A DNA stretch of 64,000 nt from CAWAHD01 sp963781785 (GTDB lineage: Bacteria; Planctomycetota; Planctomycetia; Isosphaerales; Isosphaeraceae), in assembly GCA_963781785.1 (NCBI GenBank), contig CAWAHD010000002.1, forward strand, positions 3,844,001 to 3,908,000, given 5' to 3'. Position numbers and translations under genes: made by a program. A model generated the notes under the pieces. It saw only the letters and a program-made list of their open reading frames with translations, did no database searches and was not told the origin of the DNA. Shown piece by piece: positions 30,305-40,490 of the stretch; position 1 is the stretch's first letter; each line of letters starts with the position of its first letter.

Positions 30305-31311
30305 CCTTGGCTTGCAGGTTTTCCTTTCTTGCCAGCAAACTTCTCCTGAAGTTTCTTGAGCGTGTAAGAGTTTCCCCTGTCGAAAAAGGCTCGAAGTTTC
30401 CGGGACTCTTCATCGTCACCATAGCCAATGCCAACCAGGCGCAAGCGAGTGCGGGAAGGACCTTCGTCGTCGAAATAGAGCACCGTCCACATCTTTTTGA
30501 TCGCGTCCTTGTACGGGAACTTCTCCGGTGGGTTGGCTACCTGAATCGCGAGCATACGATTCGGCTCGAAGCAGAGGATGGTGTTTTCGATCGTATTAGG
30601 GTCGCCGATCTGGCCTTTGGGGTCATAATGCGTGCGCATCTTTCCGCCGATCTTCAGCTCGATCTCGGCGTGCGCCACGTTCCACGATTCCTGTCCCTCT
30701 TTCGTGGTGAATGCTGCCCAGACGGCGGCGACCGGTGCTTCGATCAATCCTTCCGTCACGAGCTCGTTCGCCTCGAGCGTCCCTTGCTGGCGCTTTGACG
30801 TCTGTTTGACGACAGGAATCCACTTGCCTTCCTTTTCCCCGAAGATCGTGAACTGCATGGTGTCCTTGTCAGCAAACCGAAGCACCTCGCGCCATCGGGC
30901 AGGCTTGCCGATGATCGTCGCGAACTCGAAGACGAGATCATCCGCGTCTCGCTTGACCGTTCCTTTGAAGACGGTGTCGCCTCCGTGGCAATCAACGTAG
31001 AAAACAGTTTTGTTGAGCGGATCCAGACCCAGGAGGGCTTCGCCCTTCTGTTCGTGTGGTCCACCTTTGCCGATGGCGCCAAGCCCGCGAATGACCTTGT
31101 TGTCAAACGCCCATTCGTAGCGGAACTCGACGACGAACTTCGGATCATCATTGACCCACGTACCGCCGACCAATTGCGCTAGCTTGGCCAGGGTTGCTTC
31201 GGCGTCTGAGGCAGTGGTCTTGACAGCCGGCTCATCCTTGGCCAGAACCGGGATTGCGACTCCACACACGGCCAGGCACCAGGTCAGTAACATCGGATCG
31301 AGGATCTTCAC
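30301..31311 (-). CDS. Secreted SRPBCC/AHSA1-domain protein
   Basis: 336 residues from GTG at 31311, chosen for the AGGAGAGG site just upstream and a signal peptide (MLLTWCLAVCGVAIPVLA). Residues 35-180 are a DUF1579-like beta region (GGTWVNDDPKFVVEFRYEW); 190-325 form an SRPBCC/AHSA1 fold (TEGLIEAPVAAVWAAFTTKEGQESWNVAHAEIELKIGG). SRPBCC domains bind hydrophobic ligands. It lies 19 bp after the TetR gene and overlaps the kinase start, so the three probably form one transcript. Confidence 0.82.
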   Translation of the reverse strand: MKILDPMLLTWCLAVCGVAIPVLAKDEPAVKTTASDAEATLAKLAQLVGGTWVNDDPKFVVEFRYEWAFDNKVIRGLGAIGKGGPHEQKGEALLGLDPLNKTVFYVDCHGGDTVFKGTVKRDADDLVFEFATIIGKPARWREVLRFADKDTMQFTIFGEKEGKWIPVVKQTSKRQQGTLEANELVTEGLIEAPVAAVWAAFTTKEGQESWNVAHAEIELKIGGKMRTHYDPKGQIGDPNTIENTILCFEPNRMLAIQVANPPEKFPYKDAIKKMWTVLYFDDEGPSRTRLRLVGIGYGDDEESRKLRAFFDRGNSYTLKKLQEKFAGKKGKPASQG

Positions 31312-31330
31312 GACAGCCTCTCCTTTCGTC

Positions 31331-32008
31331 TCAGGGTTTTGATTTCGAGCTTCGTTTGGGCCTGCGCTTGGGTTTCGGCTGGAGTCGGGTCGAGTCCGGC
31401 GACCTGGGCATCGACCAGTCGGTCCCATCCCGAAGTAACCGATCGAAGTAATCACGGAGCTGAGTAACAGCCGCGTCATAGGGCGCGATGTTCTGGTAAG
31501 CGCGGGCGAGCATGACGGCGCCTTCCATGGTCGTGAGAACGAACAATGCAAGCTGCTCTCGATCGAGCGGCTCCGGGAGCCTGGGAGCAGCCTCGTCGAG
31601 GCATTGCTCGATGGCGCTGCGCCAGCCGGTGAAATTGACCGCAATCAACTCACGCGCCGCCGGGTGGCTATCAGCCAGCTCCAGCGAGAGGTTGCCGATC
31701 GGACAGCCATGCTGATAGTTCGTCACGAGAAGACCACGCCGATAGCCATCCAGCACGCCGAAAATCCGCTCGATGGGATCGCTCACGCGGTCAAAAACCG
31801 GCTGGATCACCTGGGGCCAGAGATTCTCCCGATACCACTCCAGAACGGCCAGCAAAAGGTCTTCCTTGGTGGGGAAGAAATAGTAGAGGCTGCCACTGCC
31901 AGCGTCGGTCTCTTTCAAGATCTGGGCGATGCCCGTACTCGCATAGCCATGCTTCCAGAATAACGTCCGCGCTGCCTCCACCAGCCGGTCACGGGTCGAA
32001 CTCTTCAT
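31331..32008 (-). CDS. TetR-family transcriptional regulator
   Basis: 225 residues from MKSSTRDRLVEAA, chosen because GGAG lies seven bases upstream; ATG one codon earlier is too close. HTH at about 20-50 (GIAQILKETDAGSGSLYYFFPTKEDLLLAVL) is textbook TetR; the ligand domain follows, with a GCPIGNLSLELAD segment typical of the YcdC/LmrA-like group. A basic tail (KPKRRPKRSSKSKP) is unusual. It probably represses its own operon with the SRPBCC protein. Confidence 0.92.
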   Translation of the reverse strand: MKSSTRDRLVEAARTLFWKHGYASTGIAQILKETDAGSGSLYYFFPTKEDLLLAVLEWYRENLWPQVIQPVFDRVSDPIERIFGVLDGYRRGLLVTNYQHGCPIGNLSLELADSHPAARELIAVNFTGWRSAIEQCLDEAAPRLPEPLDREQLALFVLTTMEGAVMLARAYQNIAPYDAAVTQLRDYFDRLLRDGTDWSMPRSPDSTRLQPKPKRRPKRSSKSKP

Positions 32009-32025
32009 CATGAACTCCGTCTTTA

Positions 32026-32037
32026 TTGATCGTTCAA
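32026..32037. promoter_or_regulatory. Possible TetR operator
   Basis: TTGA-N4-TCAA inverted repeat 18 bp before the TetR start codon, in the divergent region with the amidohydrolase. Short, so weak evidence. Confidence 0.3.
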
Positions 32038-32238
32038 CTAAGAATCGCACGCCGGGCCATATTCGTCAAGTATCTCGTGCCCTGCGAATTGAACGTGGCG
32101 TCTCGGCATATCGCTCGACTTCGACTCGGGCGATAATCTCGGACGGTTTACGCGTAGAGCCCCCCTGCTCTTTCACTGCGGTGACACGATATCAGGGCGC
32201 TCGGCCAGATCGTGAACGATGAACACAAAGGAGCGGTC

Positions 32239-33555
32239 ATGACGCGGCGATTGATGATTGTCGTTCTTTGTCTCTGGGTCTTGACAGGCTCGGCTCAGGC
32301 TCAACGAGCGGCTGCACGAGGTAGGCCGCGCAGCCGGTCGGGTGCGACACACCGAGTTGCACTCAAGCCGGCCCGCGTGTGGGACGGGCTGGCGCTCGAG
32401 GCCAAGAGCGGCTGGATCGTCGTGGTGCAGGGCGAAACAATCGAGGCAGCCGGGCCGATTGGCGAAGTGAACGTTCCTCAAGACGCCCGTGTGATCGACC
32501 TGCCGGGAATGACACTTCTGCCCGGACTCATCGACCTCCACACTCATGTCTTGCTGCACCCGTATGACGAAGCCGTGTGGGATGATCAAGTGCTCAAAGA
32601 AGCTCTGGCGCTTCGTGTTTGCCGAGCGACTAACCACCTGCGCAACATCCTTCTTTCCGGATTTACAACAATTCGCGACCTGGGAACCGAAGGGGCTGGA
32701 TACGCCGACGTCGGGTTGAAGCAAGCCGTCCTGGAGGGGATCATCCCCGGTCCGCGAATGCGGGTGGTCACGCGGGCGATCGTGGCAACGGGGAGCTACG
32801 CACCCAAGGGGTTCGCGCCTGAACTCGACATCCCTCAAGGAGCTGAGGAGGCTGATGGAGTTGACTCGCTGATCCGTGTTGTCCGCGACCAGATCGGCAA
32901 AGGGGCCGACTGGATCAAGGTCTATGCCGACACGGCAATGGGCGGTGCGGCTGTCCGCCCATCGTTTTCACAGGAGGAATTGAAGCGGATCGTCGACACG
33001 GCGGGTTCGGTGGGTATTCTGGTGTCGGCCCATGCCACCTCGAAAGAGGGAATGCGGCGTGCCGCATTGGCAGGCGTTGCCACCATCGAGCACGGTAACG
33101 ACGGCGACCCTGAAATCTTCCACTTGATGGCTGAACGCGGTGTCGCCTTTTGCCCGACCCTGGCTGCGTTCGAGGCGTCGGCTCGGTATCGCGGCTATCG
33201 CCCGGGCACCGACTCCGAACCGGCCCGCATCAAGCACGCGCGAATGACGTTCAAGGCAGCTCTCGACGCGGGCGTCACGATCGCCAATGGCAGCGACATG
33301 GGGGTCTTCGCCCATGGCGACGGTGCGCGCGAGCTCGAACTGATGGTCGACTATGGGATGAAGCCAGCGGAGGTACTTCGTGCGGCGACTGGTGCAGCCG
33401 CCAGGACCCTGCGCCTTGATAATCGGCTTGGAGCCGTCAAATCGGGCCTCCTTGCCGATTTGATCGCCGTCAATGGCGACCCGACCAGCGACATCAAATC
33501 CCTGCGCCAGGTCAAGCTGGTGATGAAGGAAGGCGTCATCCATCGTGAGCCTTGA
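32239..33555 (+). CDS. Secreted amidohydrolase, imidazolonepropionase-like
   Basis: 438 residues from MTRRLMIVVLCLWVL (AAAGGAG six to seven bases upstream), with a signal peptide cut near AQA. Metal-dependent hydrolase marks: LLPGLIDLHTH, DWIKVYAD with the bridging Lys, SAHATS and IEHGND histidines and ANGSDMG aspartate. The usual reaction is hydrolysis of a cyclic amide, peptide or related bond; secreted members of this group often act on dipeptides or xenobiotics. Divergent from TetR. Confidence 0.9.
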   Translation: MTRRLMIVVLCLWVLTGSAQAQRAAARGRPRSRSGATHRVALKPARVWDGLALEAKSGWIVVVQGETIEAAGPIGEVNVPQDARVIDLPGMTLLPGLIDLHTHVLLHPYDEAVWDDQVLKEALALRVCRATNHLRNILLSGFTTIRDLGTEGAGYADVGLKQAVLEGIIPGPRMRVVTRAIVATGSYAPKGFAPELDIPQGAEEADGVDSLIRVVRDQIGKGADWIKVYADTAMGGAAVRPSFSQEELKRIVDTAGSVGILVSAHATSKEGMRRAALAGVATIEHGNDGDPEIFHLMAERGVAFCPTLAAFEASARYRGYRPGTDSEPARIKHARMTFKAALDAGVTIANGSDMGVFAHGDGARELELMVDYGMKPAEVLRAATGAAARTLRLDNRLGAVKSGLLADLIAVNGDPTSDIKSLRQVKLVMKEGVIHREP

Positions 33556-33559
33556 AGCG

Positions 33560-35209
33560 TCAAGAATCAGCGGCCGCGTCGATGACCAATCGCCCCAGCG
33601 GCTGGATGGGCATGACCGCCAGTCCTGGCTGAGTCGTGAGTGCGCGGGAGAAAGCCGACACGACGGTGCGATACTGCCCGTTGCGCAACGGATGGACAGT
33701 GGTGAGCGACCACTGCCCACTGCCGTTTGCCGTGGTCCGGCCTGCCAGCGTGCTGTCCCAGGGCTTCGTCGCAGGGCTGACCAAGAGCCGGATGATCGAG
33801 CCGGGCGCAGCCGTTCCGGAGAACTCCGGTTGATCCGTGTCTACAACTTGTGCTGCTCCGTACACCCGGTTATCGCGGACCTGGGCAGCCTGCCGAGCCA
33901 GGCTCTGGCCACTGGTTGGGGCGTTTGCGGTCGTTATCGCTGGGGAGCGAGCATCATCAATCTGGCCGTTGAGCTGGAGCTCCTGGACCAGCGGTGCCTG
34001 ATTGCCCAGGGTGGGAACGATGAAATTCCGGTACCACAGCGCGACGCCTTTCTTACCTGAGTGTGTCACTCCCATGTCCGTCAGGTTGTAGTAATGCACC
34101 ACGGGCCCGGCGCTCTTGACGGGAACCTGGCCCCACAGGTTGTAAATTCCACCGGCGGTCGCCGGCGTATGCTCGAAGAAGACCTGGGCTTGGTCGACAA
34201 TCGAGGGAATGAACGCGGGAGGGTCGTTCGCTTGTCCCTGGTAGTTGGTCACAATCATCCTGGCCAACCCGGCAAGCGGCCCGGCGAAGCTGATCTGCTG
34301 CCCAGGGAGATTGTTGTTGGCGGCATGAGGATCCAGCAGCGTGTCTACGATATAACCGGCTTTGAGATGCGGCGTCATCGTGCTTTCAAGCTGCACGATG
34401 GCATAGGTATTGACCACCGTTCCTTCGCTGTGGCCGATGAAGTCAAGATTGACGGGATCGGAAGCGGGAAACTGGCTCGCGGTATGGAGAATGATTCGCG
34501 CCAATTTCGGCGATTGCTTGATGGCCTCACCGGGTGTGCCGCTTTGGAGTGCCCAGTTATACGGGATCACGGCGTCGTAACCCTCTTGCTTCATGATGTA
34601 AGCCGTCTCGAGCTCCCACGGTGGTCCATGCTTCCAGCTCGGATCCTGGATTCCGCCGTGTGTGACAATCCCGATCGTGTACGTGCGGAACGAGGCTGTT
34701 TGGTCGGCTTCCGTGGTTGCAGAGAGCGAGCCGGGATCAGCGACAACCACGACATATGGCTTCTCAGGATCTGGTGGTAAGCCTTGGGGCAAGGGAATGG
34801 TGAGCTGATGAGTGCCCAGGCTAGTGGCGGGTTGACCATTTTGGTCAAGCGTTACGGCCGTCGTCGCCGACCTTGCGCCAGGGGGAGGCAGCGTAAACGT
34901 GCCAACGAGTGAGTCGCTTGTGTTGAACTGGCCGTTACTCGAGCGATACACACCGAACTGGATTGGATTCGAGGCGGTGGGCGAGTCGTTGACCTGGTAC
35001 TCGATTGTGACGCTCTTGGAGTCCGTAGTCGTCGCCGAGAGCATCTCGATGGCCTGCGTCGCGGCTGGAACCGCGCTGAGTGCCAACCTGGCCTCAAGCG
35101 ATTCAGCCGAAGCTGACGCGAGTGACCGCGATCGACGTCGATCGGATCGGGCCGTGCGGCCGCTCTGCAGCCGGGGCGTCAGGGCGCGCGGAAACGAGAT
35201 CGACCTCAT
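33560..35209 (-). CDS. Secreted alpha/beta hydrolase with planctomycete N-terminal motif
   Basis: 549 residues from MRSISFPRALTPRLQ; GGAG precedes by eight bases, and the open frame extends 29 codons more. SLEARLALSAVPAATQ near residue 40 is the N-terminal motif of many exported Isosphaeraceae proteins. A beta-sandwich-like region (about 55-165) precedes the hydrolase part, with GIVTHGG, the nucleophile elbow FIGHSEGTVV and conserved DxLxDPHA. The C-terminal 100 residues resemble an Ig-like domain (FSGTAAPGSIIRLLVS, GSGQWSLTTVHPLRNGQY). Probably an extracellular lipase-like enzyme. It ends five bases from the convergent amidohydrolase stop. Confidence 0.8.
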   Translation of the reverse strand: MRSISFPRALTPRLQSGRTARSDRRRSRSLASASAESLEARLALSAVPAATQAIEMLSATTTDSKSVTIEYQVNDSPTASNPIQFGVYRSSNGQFNTSDSLVGTFTLPPPGARSATTAVTLDQNGQPATSLGTHQLTIPLPQGLPPDPEKPYVVVVADPGSLSATTEADQTASFRTYTIGIVTHGGIQDPSWKHGPPWELETAYIMKQEGYDAVIPYNWALQSGTPGEAIKQSPKLARIILHTASQFPASDPVNLDFIGHSEGTVVNTYAIVQLESTMTPHLKAGYIVDTLLDPHAANNNLPGQQISFAGPLAGLARMIVTNYQGQANDPPAFIPSIVDQAQVFFEHTPATAGGIYNLWGQVPVKSAGPVVHYYNLTDMGVTHSGKKGVALWYRNFIVPTLGNQAPLVQELQLNGQIDDARSPAITTANAPTSGQSLARQAAQVRDNRVYGAAQVVDTDQPEFSGTAAPGSIIRLLVSPATKPWDSTLAGRTTANGSGQWSLTTVHPLRNGQYRTVVSAFSRALTTQPGLAVMPIQPLGRLVIDAAADS

Positions 35210-35566
35210 GTCGTCACTCCGCCATTCTGGAAATCGAAACGGCCCGACCAAGACGGCACCGTCTTCAAGGCGTCCCGCGACAGCGGACTCCATCATCCGC
35301 TGATATCACGTATCACTGAGTTCGGCGAATCTGACCACCCGACTTGAGAGAATTCTCAATTTGTGAGACGAACGACCAGGATAAGGGCCATGATTTCGAT
35401 CTAAGTCTCTTTTTCCAAATAAGTTACGCTATATTGGTTGCTGGTATGGTTCTCGGTGAACGAGGAGCATACGTAGAGGCCCGAAAAAAAACAAGGTCGC
35501 ATCGTTGGTATATTGCTGCGAGATGCTCGAGCCGCACTGGTCCCCGGCGCAATCTCATCATGTCGA
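35210..35566. other. Intergenic, relatively AT-rich
   Basis: 357 bp between the DUF1501 gene and the hydrolase, both on the minus strand. Lower GC than its surroundings (for example 35395-35450), so the hydrolase promoter probably lies here. No gene seen. Confidence 0.4.
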
Positions 35567-37042
35567 TCACACGAATAGCGCCCGGATGAGCTGGCCATCG
35601 GCGAGTTTATAAGGGCGGCCGGTCAGGTCAATGATCTCGCGAACCGGATCGAGGCCGAATCGCCAGAACAGAGTGGCGGCAAGGTCGCCAGGAGTAACAG
35701 CATCGCTGTCAGGATAGGCACCCAGCTTGTCGCTGGACCCGAACGTGACCCCTCCGCGGACGCCGCCGCCGGTCAGGACAATGCTGTAGCAGTTGGGCCA
35801 GTGGTCGCGCCCCGCGTTGCTATTGATCTTGGGCGTACGGCCAAACTCACCCATGGCGATCACCAGCGTTTCCTCGAGCAATCCGCGGCTCTCAAGATCG
35901 TCGACGAGCGCTGCGAATGCCTGGTCAGCGGGAGGGATCAGGTCGTTCTTGAGACGTCCGAACACGTTTTCGTGCGCATCCCAGTTAGCCGTTTGGCCAT
36001 TGTGCTGGCCGTCGAAAACGGTGACGAATCGGACGCCGGCCTCGACGAGGCGCCGGGCCAGGAGCACGCTTTGTCCAAGTTTGTTTCGGCCATACCGATC
36101 CTGCAGCCTTGGGTCTTCCGACGCAAGGTGAAATGCGCGCCGCACAGCGGGAGAGTGCAGCAGGCGGAAAGCCTTCTCCGTGTAAACGTCGCGCGGATCG
36201 AGACTCGGGCTCAAACCGCCATTCGCGCCGCCACGGTCCGGTGCGGCAGTGCCTCCCCCTGCCCTGGTCGACACCTCGACGTGCGCCTCGATGCGCCGGC
36301 GATGACCGTCGAGCGCCCGCAGGAGAGAGGCACGGTTGTCGAGCCGGTCGAGTGACAGTTCGCCAGGGAGCTCGAGCTCCCCCAGGTGAAAATCAGCCGC
36401 GCTGGGATCGGCGTTTACCTGGAACGGATCGTGGGCCGAGCCCAGGAATCCTGCCACTTGCCCGGGAAGCTGTACAACGTTGTACATCACGTGCGGCAGC
36501 GCAACGAAGGTTGGCAAGCCACGACGCTCGCGCAAGGTGGCGCTCAGAATGGCGCCATAGCACGGCGGGTCGTTGCGGTCGTTGCTCAAGAGTTCCAGGT
36601 CACCCTTGAGCGGATTACGGCCGCACAGCGTCGTGAACGCGGCCGCATTGTGATTTGTCATCGGATGGTGCATGCTGCGCACGACCGCCAGGCGGTCCAT
36701 CAACCGGGCAGTCTGGGGCAAGTGCTCGCAGATCTGTAACCCCGGCGTGCTCGTCGCGATCGAGCCGAACTGGCCGCGGATCTCCGCCGGCGCTTTCGGC
36801 TTCATGTCGAATGTATCGATATGGCTCGGGCCGCCGTAATGGAAGATCAAGATGCACGAGCGGATTGGTGCGGCCACGCCCGTGGCTGTTGTTCCTCTGG
36901 CTGCCTGCCCCTCGGCCTCGGCGCGGAGGAGCCCGGATAATGACAGGCCCAGCGACCCCAAACCACCGACGCGAAGAAGCTGGCGACGATTCATCCGGCG
37001 CTCCCAGCCGGAACTCTCAGGCCGCAGATCAGCGATTCGCAT
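35567..37042 (-). CDS. DUF1501 protein with Tat-type signal
   Basis: 491 residues; a second start at MNRRQLLRVGGLG (36994) is equally well placed behind GGGAG. The RRMNRRQLLRVGGLGSLGLSL stretch resembles a twin-arginine signal. The DUF1501 core follows: LIFHYGGPSHIDTFDMKP, MHHPMTNHNAA, TVFDGQHNGQTANWDAHEN and EFGRTPKINSNAGRDHW, an alkaline-phosphatase-like metalloenzyme superfamily. In planctomycetes it usually pairs with a DUF1549/DUF1553 cytochrome-like gene; none is adjacent here. Confidence 0.93.
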   Translation of the reverse strand: MRIADLRPESSGWERRMNRRQLLRVGGLGSLGLSLSGLLRAEAEGQAARGTTATGVAAPIRSCILIFHYGGPSHIDTFDMKPKAPAEIRGQFGSIATSTPGLQICEHLPQTARLMDRLAVVRSMHHPMTNHNAAAFTTLCGRNPLKGDLELLSNDRNDPPCYGAILSATLRERRGLPTFVALPHVMYNVVQLPGQVAGFLGSAHDPFQVNADPSAADFHLGELELPGELSLDRLDNRASLLRALDGHRRRIEAHVEVSTRAGGGTAAPDRGGANGGLSPSLDPRDVYTEKAFRLLHSPAVRRAFHLASEDPRLQDRYGRNKLGQSVLLARRLVEAGVRFVTVFDGQHNGQTANWDAHENVFGRLKNDLIPPADQAFAALVDDLESRGLLEETLVIAMGEFGRTPKINSNAGRDHWPNCYSIVLTGGGVRGGVTFGSSDKLGAYPDSDAVTPGDLAATLFWRFGLDPVREIIDLTGRPYKLADGQLIRALFV

Positions 37043-37240
37043 CCGTCAGCTCCCGCCATTCCACAGCCAAGCTCCAATTTCGCGTTGGGCGACAATTGTT
37101 TAACATCTGGAGAATAGAAGCTGACCGGGGAAATATCAAGGGCAGAAGCCCTGGATTGGAACACTGGGTAAGATGAAGCAACCGTCCTTGACGCATCCTG
37201 TGATCGTTTGGAGTGGTGCATTCGTTGGAGGAGATCGGTG

Positions 37241-38210
37241 ATGAAGGTTTTCCGCGCCACTCAACGTGTGGTGACGATCGCTTTGATCAACTGCCTGATG
37301 CTGCTCTGGTCAGAGAGGGCACTGGCCCAGGTCAAGCTCGAGTACAAGTTCCCCGAAGGCACCAAGCTCACGTACAGGATAAAATCGAAGACGCGTCAAG
37401 CCTTGACTTCCATGGGAAATGAGAACGTGAGCGACGAGGACACGACGACCGTCGCGTCGCGCACGATCGGCAAGCGACGTAGTGATTCAAGCCTGCCGGT
37501 TAAAGAGAAAATCGAATCTCTCCGTGCGGTGCTTTCGCTGACCGGCGGAGTCAATGTGAGCTTCAACTCGAGCGATCACAGTTTCAAGACCAACGATCCG
37601 CAGCTTGCCTTCCTGGGCGACGAGTTCAAGCTGATCAGCGAGAGTGCCTACACGGTCATGCTCGGCGACAAGAACAAGGTGAAGGCAATCGAGGGGTCCG
37701 AGGAATTGTTGGCAAGAGCCGCGAAACTCGACCAGAATTCGCGGGAGTTCATCGAAGGCCAGTTCGAAATCCCAGAAGCTCAAGACGAAGTTCGAGCAAT
37801 CCCTGCAGATTCTGCCGGACGTATTGGCGCGCAGTGGCGAGCCCTGGGAGCGGACCGAACTTGTTGAGATCGGCGGTCAGACGCTCACCTTCCGCAAGAA
37901 GTACGAGTATGCTGGCACCGCGAAGAAGGGAGACAAGACGCTCGATAAGATCACCAGCAAGGCGATCGAGGTCACGTACATGCAACATCCGGACACCAAG
38001 GCGCCTCTCAAGGTGAAGAAGTGCGACCTCAAGGTCGACTCCTCTGACGGAGCGATCCTGTTTGATCGCGAGGCCGGTCACGTCGTCAGTAGCAAGGCAA
38101 AGGCGCACATCAAGGGAAATATAACCTTCTCGGCGAGCGGCATGGAATTCTCGAATGCACTCGACCTGAGGATCGATGCGGAAACGGAACTGCAATCAGT
38201 TGGCAAATGA
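37241..38210 (+). CDS. Secreted protein, DUF6263-like (frame disrupted)
   Basis: About 323 codons. Start ATG 37241 after GGAGGA; signal peptide MKVFRATQRVVTIAL to about residue 30 (ERALAQ). KLEYKFPEGTKLTYRIKSKT and PQLAFLGDEF match a planctomycete exported family that I know as DUF6263. The frame changes near 37770: FEIP continues as QKLKTKFEQSLQILPDVL in another frame and then reads to GMEFSNALDLRIDAETEL at the end. Function unknown. The break may be a one-base sequence error. Confidence 0.65.
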
Positions 38211-38258
38211 CTGCCGGCCGTTCCTGGTTTCCGACTTGAGAGACCAGGAGAACAACCG

Positions 38259-39380
38259 TCAGCTTCGCCTGAATTGATGATGGCGCTTCCATTCCCGTCC
38301 CAGTGCGTCAGCGGCCAAGATGGCGTCGGCGACCATGTCGGGTGTGACCTTGAACGGCTCGTTGTGCATGGTTTCACCTGGTGCCGTCGCGCGGTCAGCG
38401 ACCGAGTTGAGCCGGTCGCGAGGCAGCGTCGCCAGGCCAATGTCGGCAAGTGTGATGGGAAGACCCACGTCGCAAGCAAAACCAAGCACTTCGTGAGCAG
38501 TAGCCCGAGGGGCGCCTTCGAGCACAAGCTGAACCAAAAGGCCGAAGGCGACCTTCTCGCCATGGAAGTAACTGTGGGTCTCATGCACGGCGGTGAGGCC
38601 GTTGTGCACAGCGTGGGCGGCAGCCAGCCCCGATGATTCGAATCCAAGGCCCGAAAGCAGCGTGTTGGCCTCGACCAGTCGCTCGAGCGCGGGAGTGACA
38701 ACCCGGTTTGAAACGGCCAGGAGAGCGTCAACGCCATCGGCCAGGAGGGTCCGATAGCAGAGTTCCGAGAGGGCCAGTGCACTTGTGGTTGAGCCTCCTC
38801 CCCGCATGTTTCGCACGGATCCGGCGACGCATGTTCGGGCCTCGAACCATGTGGCCAGCGCATCTCCCATACCGGCGACCAGTAGGCGCGGCGGTGCTTC
38901 GGCGATCACCTGGGTATCGACCAGGACGAGGTCGGGGTTCTTGCGGTAGAATCGATATTCCTGAAAAACGCCTTCCTCGGTGTAGATCACGGACAATGCA
39001 CTGCAAGGGGCGTCGCTGGAGGCAACAGTCGGACAGACGACGACGGGTAATCCCAGGTCGGCAGCCACTGCCCGGGCTGTATCCAGGACCTTACCGCCGC
39101 CGGCGCCGACAATCGTGCGGGCTGCACATTGCCGGGCCGACTCCTTGACCCGTTCGATCTCGGCCAGCGAGCATTCGCCGCTGAAGCGGTGAAGCGCGTG
39201 GCGGATTCCGGCGTCACCCAGGCTTGACTCCCAGGTGCCGGCCAACCGGCCGATTGCGGTCTTGCCGGCGATCAACAGGACGGGGCCTTCCAGGCCCAAG
39301 CCAGTGATCTCACGGCCGAGTGCGGCCGTTGCCCCCTTGCCTTGAGTGTACCGGCTGGGCGAGCAGAAGACGGAGAGCAT
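38259..39380 (-). CDS. gldA: Glycerol dehydrogenase (iron-containing alcohol dehydrogenase family)
   Basis: 373 residues. NAD-binding GGGKVLDTARAVA, the family segment PTVASSDAPCSALSVIYTEEG, and metal ligands Asp in GMGDALATW, His in AAHAVHNGL and His in HSYFHGEKVAFG match GldA, which oxidises glycerol to dihydroxyacetone. It stands alone, convergent with the preceding secreted protein gene. Related enzymes act on other polyols, so the substrate is moderately sure. Confidence 0.88.
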   Translation of the reverse strand: MLSVFCSPSRYTQGKGATAALGREITGLGLEGPVLLIAGKTAIGRLAGTWESSLGDAGIRHALHRFSGECSLAEIERVKESARQCAARTIVGAGGGKVLDTARAVAADLGLPVVVCPTVASSDAPCSALSVIYTEEGVFQEYRFYRKNPDLVLVDTQVIAEAPPRLLVAGMGDALATWFEARTCVAGSVRNMRGGGSTTSALALSELCYRTLLADGVDALLAVSNRVVTPALERLVEANTLLSGLGFESSGLAAAHAVHNGLTAVHETHSYFHGEKVAFGLLVQLVLEGAPRATAHEVLGFACDVGLPITLADIGLATLPRDRLNSVADRATAPGETMHNEPFKVTPDMVADAILAADALGREWKRHHQFRRS

Positions 39381-39836
39381 AATCCATCCCTTTCCAGCAA
39401 GGTTGGATTTGGTGTCTGAGCAGATGGCAATCTGCCTTTAAGCGAAAATGGGCGTATTCCGGCTCTATCTACTTGCGGGTCCCGTCGTAAACGACTATTA
39501 TCAGGGCCATCTTCTGCTCAGGGTGGGCATTTGAGCCTGGCTATGACGGCCAAGCGGTCTCGAACGGCTAGCATCGTTGTTTCTTGCTCTCTCTGGGTTG
39601 TTGATCACCTCATTTTGTGATCCCGCTCACTGCTCGGCAAGCCGCTCCTGACACGTTGTATTTCGCGAGCGCTGATTTCGGGCGAGTCACGACTGGCTCT
39701 CGGTCGATCGACCCCATATAACCTCGTGGGTACCACCCACGGTACACGGCTGAGCTCTTCCACGCGCATTTGTTATTAACTGACGCTCGCATGATAGCGT
39801 CTCGAGGATCAGCCGGCGAGAGGTGAGGAGTTCCAA
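39381..39836. other. Upstream region of the complex III operon
   Basis: 456 bp between gldA (minus) and actA (plus). No gene is credible. The operon promoter must lie here, but I cannot pick a -35/-10 pair with confidence. Confidence 0.4.
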
Positions 39837-40490
39837 GTGTCGCTGGTTTTTACCAAGCAGGCTGATGTCTGGCTCGGCCGAATCACAGTCGGAGTGCTCT
39901 TCTCGGCCGGGCTGGGGCTGGCCGGGCTGTACTATTACGCGCCACCCGAATACACGCGGGTCGGTTATGCACCGGTTCAGCCGGTTGCGTTCTCCCATGC
40001 CCAGCATGTGGGTCAACTGGGCATGTCGTGCCTCTTTTGCCATACGAACGTCGAGGAATCTCCCCACGCGAACATCCCGTCGACTCAGACGTGCATCACT
40101 TGTCATTCACTCATCAAACCGGACAGTCCCAAGCTGGCCGTGATCCAGGCAAGCTGGAAGAGTGGCAATCCGATCTCCTGGGTGAAAGTGCACAAAACAC
40201 CAGATTATGTGTATTTCAATCACGCCGTGCATGTGAGGCGCGGGATCGGATGCGAGAGTTGCCACGGCAAGATCAACGAGATGCCCGTGGTCGTGCATGA
40301 CCAGCCATTGAGTATGGGGTGGTGCCTGGATTGCCACCGGCATCCTGAGAACGATTTGAGATCCGTTCAGGACGTGACCAAGATGGGTTGGAGTCCACCC
40401 GAGGGGCGGTCCCAACACGAATTCGGTCTGTATTTGAAGAATACCTCCAAGATTCGTGCGCCCGAAACATGTGCGGGGTGTCACCGATGA
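39837..40490 (+). CDS. actA: Alternative complex III subunit ActA, pentaheme cytochrome c
   Basis: 217 residues, GTG start. One N-terminal membrane anchor (ITVGVLFSAGLGLAGLYYY), then five CXXCH haem sites: CLFCH, CITCH, CESCH, CLDCH and CAGCH, with extra axial His (FSHAQH, FNHAVH). It passes electrons from the quinol-oxidising complex to cytochrome c in the periplasm. The stop overlaps the actB start (ATGA), the first of several overlaps through the operon. Confidence 0.93.
   Translation: MSLVFTKQADVWLGRITVGVLFSAGLGLAGLYYYAPPEYTRVGYAPVQPVAFSHAQHVGQLGMSCLFCHTNVEESPHANIPSTQTCITCHSLIKPDSPKLAVIQASWKSGNPISWVKVHKTPDYVYFNHAVHVRRGIGCESCHGKINEMPVVVHDQPLSMGWCLDCHRHPENDLRSVQDVTKMGWSPPEGRSQHEFGLYLKNTSKIRAPETCAGCHR

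Noticed and set aside
21585..34325. AAC-rich (GTTGTTG on the plus strand) spots near 21592, 23001 and 34313 as possible DGR template repeats
   Set aside because: Flanking bases do not match the TIR-FGE ends; they are single short runs inside unrelated genes or spacers.
38211..38258. Terminator hairpin CCTGGT/ACCAGG between the secreted protein gene and gldA
   Set aside because: Only six base pairs and no T-tract on either side.
40388..40486. Earlier actB start at 40388
   Set aside because: It lies inside actA; ATG 40487 overlaps the actA stop by four bases like the other junctions of the operon.
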